A DNA stretch of 16,425 nucleotides from Planctomycetota bacterium (GTDB lineage: Bacteria > Planctomycetota > Phycisphaerae > FEN-1346). Below are positions 9,091 through 16,027 of the stretch, piece after piece. The notes under the pieces are model-generated. The model was not told the origin of the DNA and made no database searches. It saw only the letters and a program-made list of their open reading frames with translations. The DNA lies in NCBI GenBank assembly GCA_026386995.1, contig JAPLMO010000045.1:1-16425 (forward strand), given 5' to 3'. The position numbers and the translations under genes are program-made. Numbering within the stretch: the stretch's first letter is position 1; each line of letters starts with the position of its first letter.

Positions 9091-9158
9091 TGCGTCCCGA
9101 AAACTCCGTCCGGGGTCTGCAGGGTGACGGGTGTCAGCGGGTGTCATCTGCGACAACC
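9091..9158. repeat. Dispersed repeat, copy A (partner at 13048-13106)
   Basis: The sequence from TGCGTCCCG through CTCCGT, TCTGCAGGGTGA and ATCTGCGACAACC recurs at 13048-13106 with a few substitutions. This copy carries an extra tandem CGGGTGTCAG of 10 bases. It lies just after the mannosidase stop and runs into the start of the recombinase relic; the other copy abuts the second transposase relic. Both copies therefore border mobile-element debris. Confidence 0.75.
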
Positions 9159-9861
9159 AGATGACGGATTCTGGCGCGAAGGCCGTCCTTTCTGGCTGGA
9201 AGCGCTTCGGCATGACCGGCCGAGAGCGGGCGCTGCTGTACCGCCTGGCCATTGAAACCGGACTGCGGGCGGCGGAACTGGCGAGCCTGATGCGGGCGAG
9301 TTTCGCCTTGGCGGGCAAGCAGATCACGGTGACCGTAAAAGCGGGGTACTCCAAGCACAGACGGCAAGACATGTTGCCCCTGCGGCCCGACATGGCGGCG
9401 GACCTGCGGACCTTCCTGGCGGGAAAACTGCCGACGGCCCCCGCGTTCAATATCCCGACCGGCCACCTGGCCGCGATGCTCAAGGCGGACCTGGCCTCCG
9501 CAGGCATCGACTACCGAGACGACGCCGGGCGCGTGGTGGACTTCCACGCCCTGTGGCACACTGCCGGGACGCTGCTGGCCGCGAGCGGCGCGCATCCGAA
9601 AGTGGCGCAGTCTCTCATGCGGCACTCGGATATCAATCTGACCATGAGCCGGTACAGCCATGTGCTGATCGGGCAGGAATCAGACGCCGTGGCCGCGCTG
9701 CCAGATTTATCAGCCCCGTCGGCGGAAGCGGCCCGCGACACCGGGACAGCAGGCCCCGAACCGGCCGCGGCGCGCTTGGCGTTTCAGGGTGGAAAACAGG
9801 TTACTTCGGGAGACGCCGGTAGACGGCCGAACGATGAAGTGCCGCTGGCGGAAATCGGACG

Positions 9862-9886
9862 AAAAGAGGCCGAAATAAGCCCTTTT
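9862..9886 (-). terminator. Probable intrinsic terminator of the tRNA-Ser gene
   Basis: On the minus strand AAAAGGGC and GCC(T)CTTTT form a hairpin with one bulge around an 8-base loop, ending in TTTT, about 9 bases beyond the tRNA CCA end. It overlaps the recombinase frame on the other strand. Confidence 0.45.
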
Positions 9887-9894
9887 ACTGATAC

Positions 9895-9988
9895 TGGCGG
9901 AGAGGCTGGGATTCGAACCCAGGATCAGGGTTTAAGCCCCGATAACGGTTTAGCAAACCGTCGCTTTCGGCCGCTCAGCCACCTCTCC
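9895..9988 (-). tRNA. tRNA-Ser (anticodon GCU), CCA encoded
   Basis: The minus strand reads GGAGAGG (9988-9982) for the 5' acceptor and CCTCTCC (9905-9899) for the 3' acceptor, a perfect 7-bp stem, then discriminator G and encoded CCA (9897-9895). The D arm begins GCTGAGCGG. The anticodon stem ACGGT/ACCGT encloses TTGCTAA, giving anticodon GCT for AGC/AGU serine codons. A long variable arm follows, as expected for serine, and the T arm is CTGGG-TTCGAAT-CCCAG. All parts are intact. The recombinase remnant on the opposite strand runs into its 3' end, the usual arrangement at a tRNA attachment site. Confidence 0.97.
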
Positions 9989-10134
9989 GCACGGTCTAAC
10001 CTTATTTATAACAAGCACTTACAACTTGTGCCGCTCAGTTGTTCAAGACACGAAATTCATGGACGACAACCAGACGAACAGTTATACAACTCTTGGACAA
10101 GTTGCCAATTCCGGTTGTCATAAGGAGCGTCGCC

Positions 10135-10461
10135 ATGTCTGTCCGTCCGTCAGCACGCAGGCACAGGCATAAGCCTACCAAGCCTAGCCCTTCGTTTCCC
10201 CTGACTCCACACAACAATGGCCAGTGGTGCAAGAAGATCCGCGGCAAACCGTACTTCTTCGGCGTCTGGGATGACCCGGATGCCGCCCTCGAGAAATACC
10301 TACGCGTAGCCACAGACCTACACGCGGGCCGCGAACCGCACTCACCTACTTTATCGGCAGATGCCGTCACTGTCAAGCAACTCTGCAAGCAACCTGGTCA
10401 GGTTGGGGCCATCTTTTTTACGTCGCCCGCACCTGCGAACGAGGAAACGTTCGTGAATTGA
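10135..10461 (+). pseudogene. N-terminal fragment of a planctomycete phage-type integrase
   Basis: From the ATG at 10135, preceded by AAGGAG with a 7-base gap, the product is 108 residues. Residues 1-80 match the arm-binding start of planctomycete tyrosine recombinases: an Arg/Lys/His/Pro-rich lead, FPLTPHNNGQWCKKIRGKPY, then FGVWDDPDAALEKYL, DLHAGR and LTVKQLC-like text (here VTVKQLC). Homology stops there; the core-binding and catalytic domains are absent and an unrelated tail runs to the stop at 10461. With the catalytic remnant on the other side of the tRNA it could look like one split gene, but the order is reversed (C-part first), so the two come from separate insertions or a rearrangement. 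The intact start and ribosome site mean a short DNA-binding peptide could still be made. Confidence 0.7.
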
Positions 10462-10551
10462 CGAATCCGCCCGGAGGGAGCGGCGGGTTGTGACCACGGG
10501 TGGCGTGACGCGGTTTTGGCCATCGAGGCGGCGAGGAAACTGGCATAGAGA

Positions 10552-10581
10552 AAGGGCGGCAGTACCGTACCTGCCGCCCTT
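10552..10581 (-). terminator. Intrinsic terminator after the DUF7901-like PEP-CTERM gene
   Basis: AAGGGCGGCAG (10552-10562) pairs perfectly with CTGCCGCCCTT (10571-10581) around an 8-base loop. On the minus strand the stem is followed by CTTTCTCT. It begins 14 bases past the stop codon at 10596, as expected for the leftward gene. Confidence 0.75.
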
Positions 10582-10595
10582 CACTGTGACCAAGA

Positions 10596-11408
10596 TTACT
10601 TTCTGCGACTTCTCCTGAGAAGTGCCAGGCCGCCCAGGGCCAGCAGCGAGAGCGTCGCCGGCTCGGGCGTGATCACGAACGCCATGTCCAGCGACTGGCC
10701 CGTGCGCGGGTCGATCAGTTCACGCCAGTATTCCGGCGGTGCGCCGGGGTTATACGTGTCGCCGAAAACCGCATCGTCGTTCCAGTGGTTGATCGATGTC
10801 TTCCAGCCGAAAACCGTCGGATCGATGATCTCCCCCGGCACCAGCGGCTGTATAGCCATTACGTCCAGCCAGTACACGATGGGTTTCTCCGGCGTGCCCT
10901 GCTGGACGAACGCCTCGGTCGGCGGGATGTAGAAGTTGTACTGCCAGACAAGGGTGTCGCCGCCCAGAGGCTGCCCCGTGTTCGGGTCCCAGAACATCTC
11001 GGTGGCGGTCGCCCACGGGCGCACCAGATACTGCGCCGGCGAGAAGATCTGCTGCCACAGGAGGTTCCCAGGATGGCTGTACCCGACGGGGGGGGCCGGA
11101 ACGTCGTCGTGGATGCTCAGTTTGAAGATTGCGTTCCGGTTAATCTGGTCATTCAGCCACGATCCCCAGATGTGAACATCTGTGATGGGTCCCACCGACT
11201 TGCACAGGAAGTCGTCGGCCAAGGTCTTGACAAAGGGGAACTGCGGTTCCCCCGTGACGCCCTGCTTCCAGGTGGCGTTGACGTCTATGCCGGACTGAAG
11301 GTCCGGCATCTGGACCCATTTGGCGGGCATTTCCGGGGTCCAGTCCGCATACGCAGCGCCGGCCATCGCCAGCACTGCCACGAACATCACAACGGTTCGA
11401 GTTCTCAT
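10596..11408 (-). CDS. PEP-CTERM secreted protein, DUF7901-like
   Basis: 270 residues from the ATG at 11408. An earlier ATG at 11414 directly touches the GAGGAG ribosome site, while 11408 lies six bases from it, so the later start is preferred. Residues 1-20 are a signal peptide ending in AYA. The body, with KTLADDFLCKSVGPITDVHI followed by WGSWLND and LLWQQIFSP, recalls planctomycete PEP-CTERM proteins annotated with DUF7901; function unknown. The last 23 residues are the sorting tag PEPATLSLLALGGLALLRRS plus RRK, expected to be processed by an exosortase at the inner membrane. It has its own terminator downstream and a gap of about 175 bases upstream, in which I see no gene. Confidence 0.85.
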   Translation of the reverse strand: MRTRTVVMFVAVLAMAGAAYADWTPEMPAKWVQMPDLQSGIDVNATWKQGVTGEPQFPFVKTLADDFLCKSVGPITDVHIWGSWLNDQINRNAIFKLSIHDDVPAPPVGYSHPGNLLWQQIFSPAQYLVRPWATATEMFWDPNTGQPLGGDTLVWQYNFYIPPTEAFVQQGTPEKPIVYWLDVMAIQPLVPGEIIDPTVFGWKTSINHWNDDAVFGDTYNPGAPPEYWRELIDPRTGQSLDMAFVITPEPATLSLLALGGLALLRRSRRK

Positions 11409-11585
11409 GGCCATCTCCTCTTTCCGATCCCCCTACCTTGTGTTAGTACCAGCCGCACCCCGCGTGCGGCTCGTGTGGTCTGTGTTGATTACCCACCATC
11501 CCCGCCCCGGCATAAAGCGTGCGGCCGGTGAGCGGAATGGGAAGGCCCCCGCCCCGCGCTGATGCCTCCCGCCGTCCGTCCCCTC

Positions 11586-12413
11586 CTACTTCCTGCGAAA
11601 TCTGCGTACCACGAGGCCCACGGCGCCAGCGCCCAGTAGGCACAGCGTGGCCGGCTCCGGCACCATGTTCTTGTCCTTGCTGATCTGCACGGTGCCGCCA
11701 GCCGCGACCGTCAGGTCCCACTGAAACGCCCACGTGACGTCCGCGGGGCCGATCGGATTTTTGGAGTTGTCCAGGTCGTCGGCGACGGTGTTTGTGAGTT
11801 TGTCCAGCGTATCGTGGTAGACGGCCACCTCCGTGCGCGCCGGAGACGGCGTGACCACCGTCTCGGCGGCCATCGTGGCCACGTCGCGCTGCGAGATGCA
11901 GTTGGCGTTGACGACGCTGACGGTGTCATCGCTCGGCGTGCCGTTCAGGTCGAAGTCGCAGTACTGGAAGAACTGGAGGCGGACCGGGGCCGAGGTCTTG
12001 TTGTTGAAGGCGATGGTTTCCTGGAGGTCCGACTTGCCGGTGCCGTTCAGGCCGCCGGCCAATACGTATGTCAGCGTGACGCTGAAACCCGCCTCGCTGC
12101 CGTAGACGGCGTTGAGGGTCTCATTGCCCGGGCTGAAGTTGGCGTCGTTGGCCTTGGACTTGACGTACCCGAGGCTCGAGAGCGGCAGTTCCTGCGTCGT
12201 CCCATGCAGGCGATAGAAGAACCACTGCTGCTTCAGTTGCTGGATGCTGTCGACCGTCCACGACATGACCCCGGAACTCGTGTCGAATCCGACGTGTGAG
12301 TTCAGGTCGTCCAAAGAGACGATGGTGGTTGCGGATGCGGAACCCGTCATGCCCGCAACCAGGACCAGCGCCGTGCAGACCCCTACCATCGAGGAAACAT
12401 GCCGAGAAACCAT
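11586..12413 (-). CDS. PEP-CTERM secreted protein of unknown function
   Basis: 275 residues from the ATG at 12413. GGAGGG about 7 bases before this ATG decides the start; a further upstream GTG would put the ribosome site inside the gene. Residues 1-28 form a signal peptide ending SASA. The body is a predicted beta-rich extracellular domain with FFYRLHGTTQELPLSSLGYV and a LRFFQYCDFDLNG-like segment (here RLQFFQYCDFDLNG), seen in other PEP-CTERM proteins. It ends with VPEPATLCLLGAGAVGLVV and an Arg/Lys cluster. This tag differs from the PEPATLSLLALGG version shared by the neighbours. No enzyme motif is visible. It is likely expressed alone, since an 840-base gap separates it from the next gene. 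Confidence 0.82.
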   Translation of the reverse strand: MVSRHVSSMVGVCTALVLVAGMTGSASATTIVSLDDLNSHVGFDTSSGVMSWTVDSIQQLKQQWFFYRLHGTTQELPLSSLGYVKSKANDANFSPGNETLNAVYGSEAGFSVTLTYVLAGGLNGTGKSDLQETIAFNNKTSAPVRLQFFQYCDFDLNGTPSDDTVSVVNANCISQRDVATMAAETVVTPSPARTEVAVYHDTLDKLTNTVADDLDNSKNPIGPADVTWAFQWDLTVAAGGTVQISKDKNMVPEPATLCLLGAGAVGLVVRRFRRK

Positions 12414-13047
12414 CTTCGCACCCTCCACCCCCGGCCTGTCTCACCCCGTGCATGCGATGCAAACACAAGACGAACTCGAGCAATCTTAACCATCCGAAGT
12501 TCGCCTGTTTGCAGCATGTACGGCATGAGTTTGTTTCGGCGGGGCTATCCCCGCAACCCGCCGCACTGCCGGCACAACCCCCTTAAGATTCTCCGGCAGG
12601 TCCGACTTTAAAGAGCCTCCCTTCTTCTCCGCAGCAACGGGTAGGCGCACCGTCTTTGACCGACACACTCAACCTTCAGTGGAGACCCCGGCAGGAAAAG
12701 CTGAAGTGGTCTATCCCCGCGACAGCGCCTGCTCAATAGTCCCTCGCAGGTGTAGGTGGGGCAAAGCATGTGCCAAGACTGCAGGACGACAGGGTAGAGT
12801 TCTAAAGGAAGGGCCGCAAGTTTCGTTATGGCAATGACTTACGGACTCATCTGGTCCCGGAGAATTGCGGCGCGATAGACCAGCGGTAGCAAGCAGAATG
12901 TTTCCCCCAGGCAACACGCATGGAATCGGGCCAGCCATCCACGCCTATAACATCAGTCCTGACAAGGGCTTGCGCGATCGTTACACTTTGCAACGCGGTG
13001 TTGCCATCCGTAAACACGGCACGCGCAACCGGGGAGTGGGGCAGGTG
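12414..13047. other. Intergenic region without a supportable gene
   Basis: No open frame here has a convincing ribosome site and recognisable product. The stretch contains short inverted repeats but no tRNA or known structured RNA that I can recognise. Only the part beyond 13048 can be explained, as mobile-element remnants. Promoters of the leftward gene at 12413 should lie near 12430-12520, but I could not pick a clear one. Confidence 0.5.
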
Positions 13048-13106
13048 TGCGTCCCGCAAACTCCGTACGGTGTCTGCAGGGTGAGCGGGTGTTATCTGCG
13101 ACAACC
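13048..13106. repeat. Dispersed repeat, copy B (partner at 9091-9158)
   Basis: About 59 bases match copy A, from TGCGTCCCG to CGACAACC, without copy A's 10-base internal duplication. It runs directly into the transposase relic that starts near 13110. Confidence 0.75.
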
Positions 13107-13109
13107 TCT

Positions 13110-13222
13110 TGGCCGACGCGCGCGTCAGGGCTTCCGGCGGCCCACGCCCGCGTGTGGACACAGGCGAGCCTCGCCAGGGAGATGATGTGGAGCAGGGCGG
13201 ACTTGACGTGGCGGCTCCAGTG
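13110..13222 (-). pseudogene. Transposase N-terminal relic, second copy
   Basis: Reading leftward from 13222 gives HWSRHVKSALLHIISLARLA, then CVHTRAWAAGSPDAR, in one frame, closely matching the relic at 1-222 but without its 19-bp duplication. The match ends after about 37 residues, where the frame enters the dispersed repeat, so the coiled coil and catalytic domain are absent. Both copies begin at the same base (CACTGGAGC on the minus strand) and have unrelated sequence upstream, which suggests a true element or gene boundary. Confidence 0.65.
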
Positions 13223-13255
13223 ATATGCCTAGCCGAATTGTGAGTCGAGGACCGA

Positions 13256-14089
13256 CTACTTCTGCCTGCGGCGCCGAACGAGGGCCGCCGCCCCGCCCAA
13301 GGCCAGAAGCGAGAGCGTGGCAGGTTCCGGGGCTACATTATCCCCAAGCGTCATCAGTTGGAGCCCATTGAGTGCCGACGTCCCGTTTTGCATGACGATG
13401 TTCAGATCGGTATCGTTGACCAGCCTGTCTCGATTGAAGTCGCATTGGTCGATGATCGAAGCCGGGTTCAACAAGATGTGCGGGTTATTGACCACCTCGT
13501 TGTAGTCGGCCACGTTCACTATCGCGACATCTGGAGTGTTGCCGCCTCCAGTGTCGCCGATGGCGTTTCCCCAGTAGAACACATCCTTGGTAGGCAGACC
13601 CGTGTTGGCTGTCGGCCACACGGCCACCTGTAGCCATTCCTTCTGGATCGCGTTGTCGGGCCACAACAGCGTGATGCGGTCGGATCCACCCACCCCCGCT
13701 CCAGCCCGCACCGAAATCAAAGGCACCGCCGGCGCGGGCAGCCAAATGCCTGTATCCGTCCAGTTGCCGACATGGAAGGCGAAGTCGCTGGCCGTCGGTG
13801 TAGCCGGCAGGCCCAGGATGTCGATCATGATTCCGTTGATGCCATGATAATAACTCGTGTAGTTCACGAACGTGGCTTTATCGCCGGGCAGCAGCGGGGT
13901 CTTGTCCGCGGCGATGGCGCTGTCGTCCTGTATGTTCGCGGATGGGTTATTGCCGTCATAGTAGCTGCCATTGTAGAAGATGAAGCGCCCGCAGATCGTC
14001 GCGGCCGAACCGACTCGATCGCCGGCCGGCAGAATGGTCGCGAGTACCCCGAGCATCAACCACAGGCGGCCCGTCTTTCTCGTGTTCAT
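13256..14089 (-). CDS. PEP-CTERM secreted protein with a dockerin-like Asp-rich segment
   Basis: 277 residues. The ATG at 14089 overlaps the stop of the upstream gene as ATGA, supporting this start and translational coupling. Residues 1-30 are a signal peptide. YYDGNNPSANIQDDSAIAAD, KTPLLPGDKATF and YYHGINGIMIDI form a recurrent planctomycete PEP-CTERM domain, followed by GAGVGGSDRITLLWPDNAIQ and DVFYWGNAIGDTG. At about 216-236, CDFNRDRLVNDTDLNIV resembles one calcium-binding dockerin half-repeat, D-x-N-x-D; a single half would not suffice for classical dockerin binding. The last 24 residues are the sorting tag PEPATLSLLALGGAAALVRR plus RRQK. Exported, with unknown role. Confidence 0.85.
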   Translation of the reverse strand: MNTRKTGRLWLMLGVLATILPAGDRVGSAATICGRFIFYNGSYYDGNNPSANIQDDSAIAADKTPLLPGDKATFVNYTSYYHGINGIMIDILGLPATPTASDFAFHVGNWTDTGIWLPAPAVPLISVRAGAGVGGSDRITLLWPDNAIQKEWLQVAVWPTANTGLPTKDVFYWGNAIGDTGGGNTPDVAIVNVADYNEVVNNPHILLNPASIIDQCDFNRDRLVNDTDLNIVMQNGTSALNGLQLMTLGDNVAPEPATLSLLALGGAAALVRRRRQK

Positions 14090-15249
14090 CTCCAATCTCT
14101 TGTGAAGGTGGTTGTCCGCGGCCCTGACCGGTTTAGGGACCGACTCGACGTGCGTTCACGCGCGACCCTTGTCCGGCCTAGTACCCCCAATAGCCCAAGC
14201 GTCAAAATAATCAGGCTTCCTGGCTCGGGTGCCGGAGCGCCGGCGTCGGAGACGATGGCGATGTTCTCAAATCCTGGCGCATAGCCCAGCCGGGCAGTCC
14301 CGGTACTCATGAAGTCCATGGAATCCGTGAATGACTGCGTTACGGTATACGCGCCATTGCCAAAATTAACAGTCATGTACTGATAGAGAAAGAGTTGGTC
14401 CCCGATCCAAGTGTTTATGATGAAATCCTGGCTCAGGCTAATGGTCTCGGACTCCCCAGGAATCCAGGTTCTGATCGGCGTTGAAGCAGAAGCTGGGTAT
14501 CTTACCTCCGCATACATGTATCTCGCTTCAGGAGTTGGGCTATTTAGATGGGTGCCCTGCAACTGCGCATCATAGAAAAGCTGTCCGGCGTAGCTCTTTA
14601 TCGCCGGTCCTGAGTCTATTCCATTGAATGACACACTTCCCGTCAGGGAGACATGGAAGGCGAACTGGACGGGGGCGCCATAGGGCAGGCCCGAGTCGCC
14701 GGGGCCGATTGTGAAGTGATCCCAAAACTGGGTTCCCGCGTCAGCACCCATCAGCAAGCCAACCCAACCATATGTCCCTGTCGTAAAGTTGTTCAAACTA
14801 CCTGTGAAACCGATTCCCAAGCTGCCGCTTTGGGCGCTGGCAAAGGCTGCTCCGCTCGTGGTCGTGCTACAGTAATCCCCATACGGGCTGGCCAGCCCCC
14901 AACTCCATGATCCTGCACAGTCGATGTAGCCAGACCAGGCTCCGCCCAGATTCGTGTAATAAGGGTGCCCGTCACTATATCCGTCGCCGACGTTAAACCT
15001 CTCGATCTTTGAGCCATATTCGGCAGCGACCGGGGAAGTGAAGGCCAGAGAAAGGCCAACCGCAAAGATGGCCCTGCCCAAAAGCCCGGGCGAGAAGCCC
15101 TTCGTTCTTGCTGATAGGGACCCTGATTCAGCGTGGGCATGAGTCCGCGACCAGGGGGTCGGGGAGTCTTGGGGAAATGGGGCCACAGTGCCTCTCCTCG
15201 ATGCTCTTGCGTGTCCGGAGTTGCCCAAACCGTCGTGCCAGGTCGACAT
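14086..15249 (-). CDS. PEP-CTERM-like exported protein with long N- and C-terminal extensions
   Basis: 387 residues. ATG at 15249 is preceded by AAGGAG seven bases away, a strong start. The signal sequence (LLGRAIFAVGLSLAFTSPVA then AE) only begins near residue 56, after a polar Ser/Arg/His/Pro-rich lead, which is unusual. The mature part is Gly/Ser/Tyr/Thr-rich and predicted beta-structured, with no motif I recognise. A tag-like end, PAPEPGSLIILTLGLLGVLG with RTRVARER, starts near 340 but is followed by about 20 more residues that run into the next gene's ATG. The DNA appears richer in A/T than the neighbours and the tag wording differs, which hints at a separate origin. It lies 63 bases from the upstream gene and overlaps the downstream one by 4 bases. 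Confidence 0.75.
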   Translation of the reverse strand: MSTWHDGLGNSGHARASRRGTVAPFPQDSPTPWSRTHAHAESGSLSARTKGFSPGLLGRAIFAVGLSLAFTSPVAAEYGSKIERFNVGDGYSDGHPYYTNLGGAWSGYIDCAGSWSWGLASPYGDYCSTTTSGAAFASAQSGSLGIGFTGSLNNFTTGTYGWVGLLMGADAGTQFWDHFTIGPGDSGLPYGAPVQFAFHVSLTGSVSFNGIDSGPAIKSYAGQLFYDAQLQGTHLNSPTPEARYMYAEVRYPASASTPIRTWIPGESETISLSQDFIINTWIGDQLFLYQYMTVNFGNGAYTVTQSFTDSMDFMSTGTARLGYAPGFENIAIVSDAGAPAPEPGSLIILTLGLLGVLGRTRVARERTSSRSLNRSGPRTTTFTRDWR

Positions 15250-15312
15250 GACTTGCTCCTTTTTTGAATGTGCTAGGCCCGCCGGACGATTTAGTTGCGG
15301 CGCGATCCGGCG

Positions 15313-15984
15313 TCATAGTTTAGGCCCCTTCTGTGTACCAACATTTCCCGGATAACCTTGCCCGGCCGCGCGACGCCTGCGGACCATCGCCAGCCCGCCC
15401 AGGGCCAGCAGTGAGAGCGTGGCGGGCTCGGGAAGAACTTCCACGCGAAGACCGGTTGGTCCGCCCCCGTTATTCACGATGAAATCCAGAGTATTCACAC
15501 CGGCTGTAAAGCCGCTCAGGATCGTGAATGAAGACCACGAATTAAATCCGACGGCTGTATTGCCCGTGGAATGGCCGTTCAGCAGGATGTCCGAGCCACC
15601 ATTATCGGCGGACCACAGGCCGGTGAGCGACGCAGTCGCGGGGTCGAACCCGGAAAGGTCGAAGGTGGTTCGATAAGTGTAGAGAATATCGGGACCGTTA
15701 ACGGATGCATCATTGTTCGGCCCAATCCAGGCGGAAATTGAATCGTCACCGATCCAGGCACCAACAACCGGCCAGCCTCCCGCGGAAGTCCGCACCCGGA
15801 TGTCGGTGGTACTACCGACGGGGACCGCGATGAGCGTGTAGTGGGGGTCTCCGACAGTCCCATCGGGAAGAACCACTCCGCCGCCATTCACCCCGGTGTT
15901 GAAGATTTGGATCGGCCAGGCGTGCGCTGCTCCGGCCAGGATCAAGATCGCCACCGCCGCCACAATCATCTTCCTCGTTTGCAT
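15313..15984 (-). CDS. PEP-CTERM secreted protein of unknown function
   Basis: 223 residues. ATG at 15984 has AGGA about 5 bases upstream. Residues 1-22 are a signal peptide ending AHA. FNTGVNGGGVVLPDGTVGDP, HYTLI, then TYRTTFDLSGFDPATASLTG and DILLNGHSTGN, and finally FTAGVNTLDFIVNNGG and PTGLRVEV form a beta-sandwich-like domain common in planctomycete PEP-CTERM proteins. The sorting tag PEPATLSLLALGGLAMVRRR begins at residue 185 and is followed by a 19-residue tail (AAGQGYPGNVG and on), whereas such proteins normally end at the Arg cluster. The tail could come from loss of an original stop. Only 43 bases separate it from the upstream PEP-CTERM gene, suggesting one transcript. Confidence 0.85.
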   Translation of the reverse strand: MQTRKMIVAAVAILILAGAAHAWPIQIFNTGVNGGGVVLPDGTVGDPHYTLIAVPVGSTTDIRVRTSAGGWPVVGAWIGDDSISAWIGPNNDASVNGPDILYTYRTTFDLSGFDPATASLTGLWSADNGGSDILLNGHSTGNTAVGFNSWSSFTILSGFTAGVNTLDFIVNNGGGPTGLRVEVLPEPATLSLLALGGLAMVRRRRAAGQGYPGNVGTQKGPKL

Positions 15985-16027
15985 GATTTCCTGCCTGTCG
16001 TTTTTGCCTGCACAGCCAGTGGTCGGG

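Larger units (their letters stand above)
9131..10123 (+). pseudogene. Tyrosine recombinase (phage-type integrase) catalytic domain, inactivated remnant
   Basis: The open frame begins at a GTG inside a dispersed repeat. Recognisable homology starts near 9190 (FGMTGRERALLYRLAIETGL), so the N-terminal DNA-binding half is gone. Catalytic positions visible, counted from 9131: Arg46 in TGLRAAEL, Lys75 in GYSKHRR, His139, His165 in LMRHSD and the nucleophile Tyr175 in SRYSH. The second catalytic Arg of the HxLRH box is Trp142 (TGG at 9554-9556), one base change from CGG. With this loss the enzyme should not recombine DNA. After about 9890 the frame reads through the antisense of the tRNA-Ser gene and on to 10123, which is unlikely to be real coding sequence. 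Context: an old integrative element at the tRNA. Confidence 0.8.

Noticed and set aside
9890..10123. C-terminal tail of the recombinase frame as protein
   Set aside because: It is the antisense translation of tRNA-Ser and its upstream flank.
11451..11471. Perfect 8-bp hairpin AGCCGCAC/GTGCGGCT between two PEP-CTERM genes
   Set aside because: No T-tract on the minus strand, so I do not call it an intrinsic terminator; its role is open.
12847..13185. Open frames on both strands in the 840-base gap
   Set aside because: They cross the dispersed repeat and transposase relic, lack ribosome sites and resemble nothing known to me.
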